Part shown: in pieces, positions 58,569 to 64,000 of the stretch
How the letters are laid out: every line of letters starts with the position of its first letter
Position numbering within the stretch: position 1 is the first letter of the stretch
DNA from: Apostichopus japonicus
Taxonomy: Eukaryota > Echinodermata > Holothuroidea > Aspidochirotida > Stichopodidae
Length of the DNA: 64,000 nucleotides
Direction: 5' to 3'
Assembly: GCF_037975245.1 (NCBI RefSeq)
Contig: NC_092563.1
Location: forward strand, 2,197,001-2,261,000
The notes under the pieces: generated by a model
The model's database searches: none
What the model saw: only the letters and a program-made list of their open reading frames with translations
Told to the model about the DNA's origin: nothing
Made by a program: the position numbers and the translations under genes

Positions 58569-64000
<5,432 letters not shown>

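Overview
This is an intron-rich, AT-rich animal nuclear DNA window. It holds four conserved single-copy housekeeping genes, each split into many short exons (41-340 bp) with canonical GT-AG introns of roughly 0.1-5 kb. Protein similarity to vertebrate orthologues is high, and the repeats (a tRNA-derived SINE whose tail reads 'gcgctttgag ... gctatata', TIR elements, frequent poly-C/poly-G runs) resemble those of non-vertebrate deuterostomes. An echinoderm is my best guess, possibly a holothurian; that is inference only. I see no bacterial, viral or organellar segment. Layout: TIMM21 (+, coding 1587-6136) and KATNB1 (-, coding 21932-8528) are tail to tail. KATNB1 and EXOC2/Sec5 (+, coding 27923-51493) are head to head across a 6 kb spacer. 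EXOC2 and RAB2 (-, 63097-58569, first exon outside the window) are tail to tail. By joining exons with compatible phases and intact frames I reconstructed complete coding sequences for TIMM21 (6 exons, 254 aa), KATNB1 (17 exons, 664 aa) and EXOC2 (26 exons, 944 aa), and 6 of an inferred 7 exons of RAB2. The genes do not form one pathway. TIMM21 serves mitochondrial protein import, KATNB1 microtubule severing, and EXOC2 and RAB2 membrane traffic (exocyst tethering and the ER-Golgi/endolysosomal route). The KATNB1-EXOC2 spacer holds most of the mobile DNA. A 1742-bp hAT-type element (23007-24748, perfect 8-bp target duplication) is inserted in the middle of another inverted-repeat element of about 750 bp (22629-25128, 11-bp direct repeat at its ends). 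A third inverted-repeat element lies at 26395-27675. Introns and 3' ends carry several minisatellites. One 86-bp array ends at the KATNB1 exon 9 splice donor, and one 82-bp array begins at the EXOC2 stop codon. A 166-bp higher-order repeat and a 163-bp perfect-looking foldback hairpin lie in EXOC2 introns. I found no convincing undescribed biological system. The oddest points are the nested transposons, a 47-bp exact copy of a KATNB1 exon end in the neighbouring intron, the repeat arrays at functional sites, and an acidic insert with an NPF motif in Sec5.
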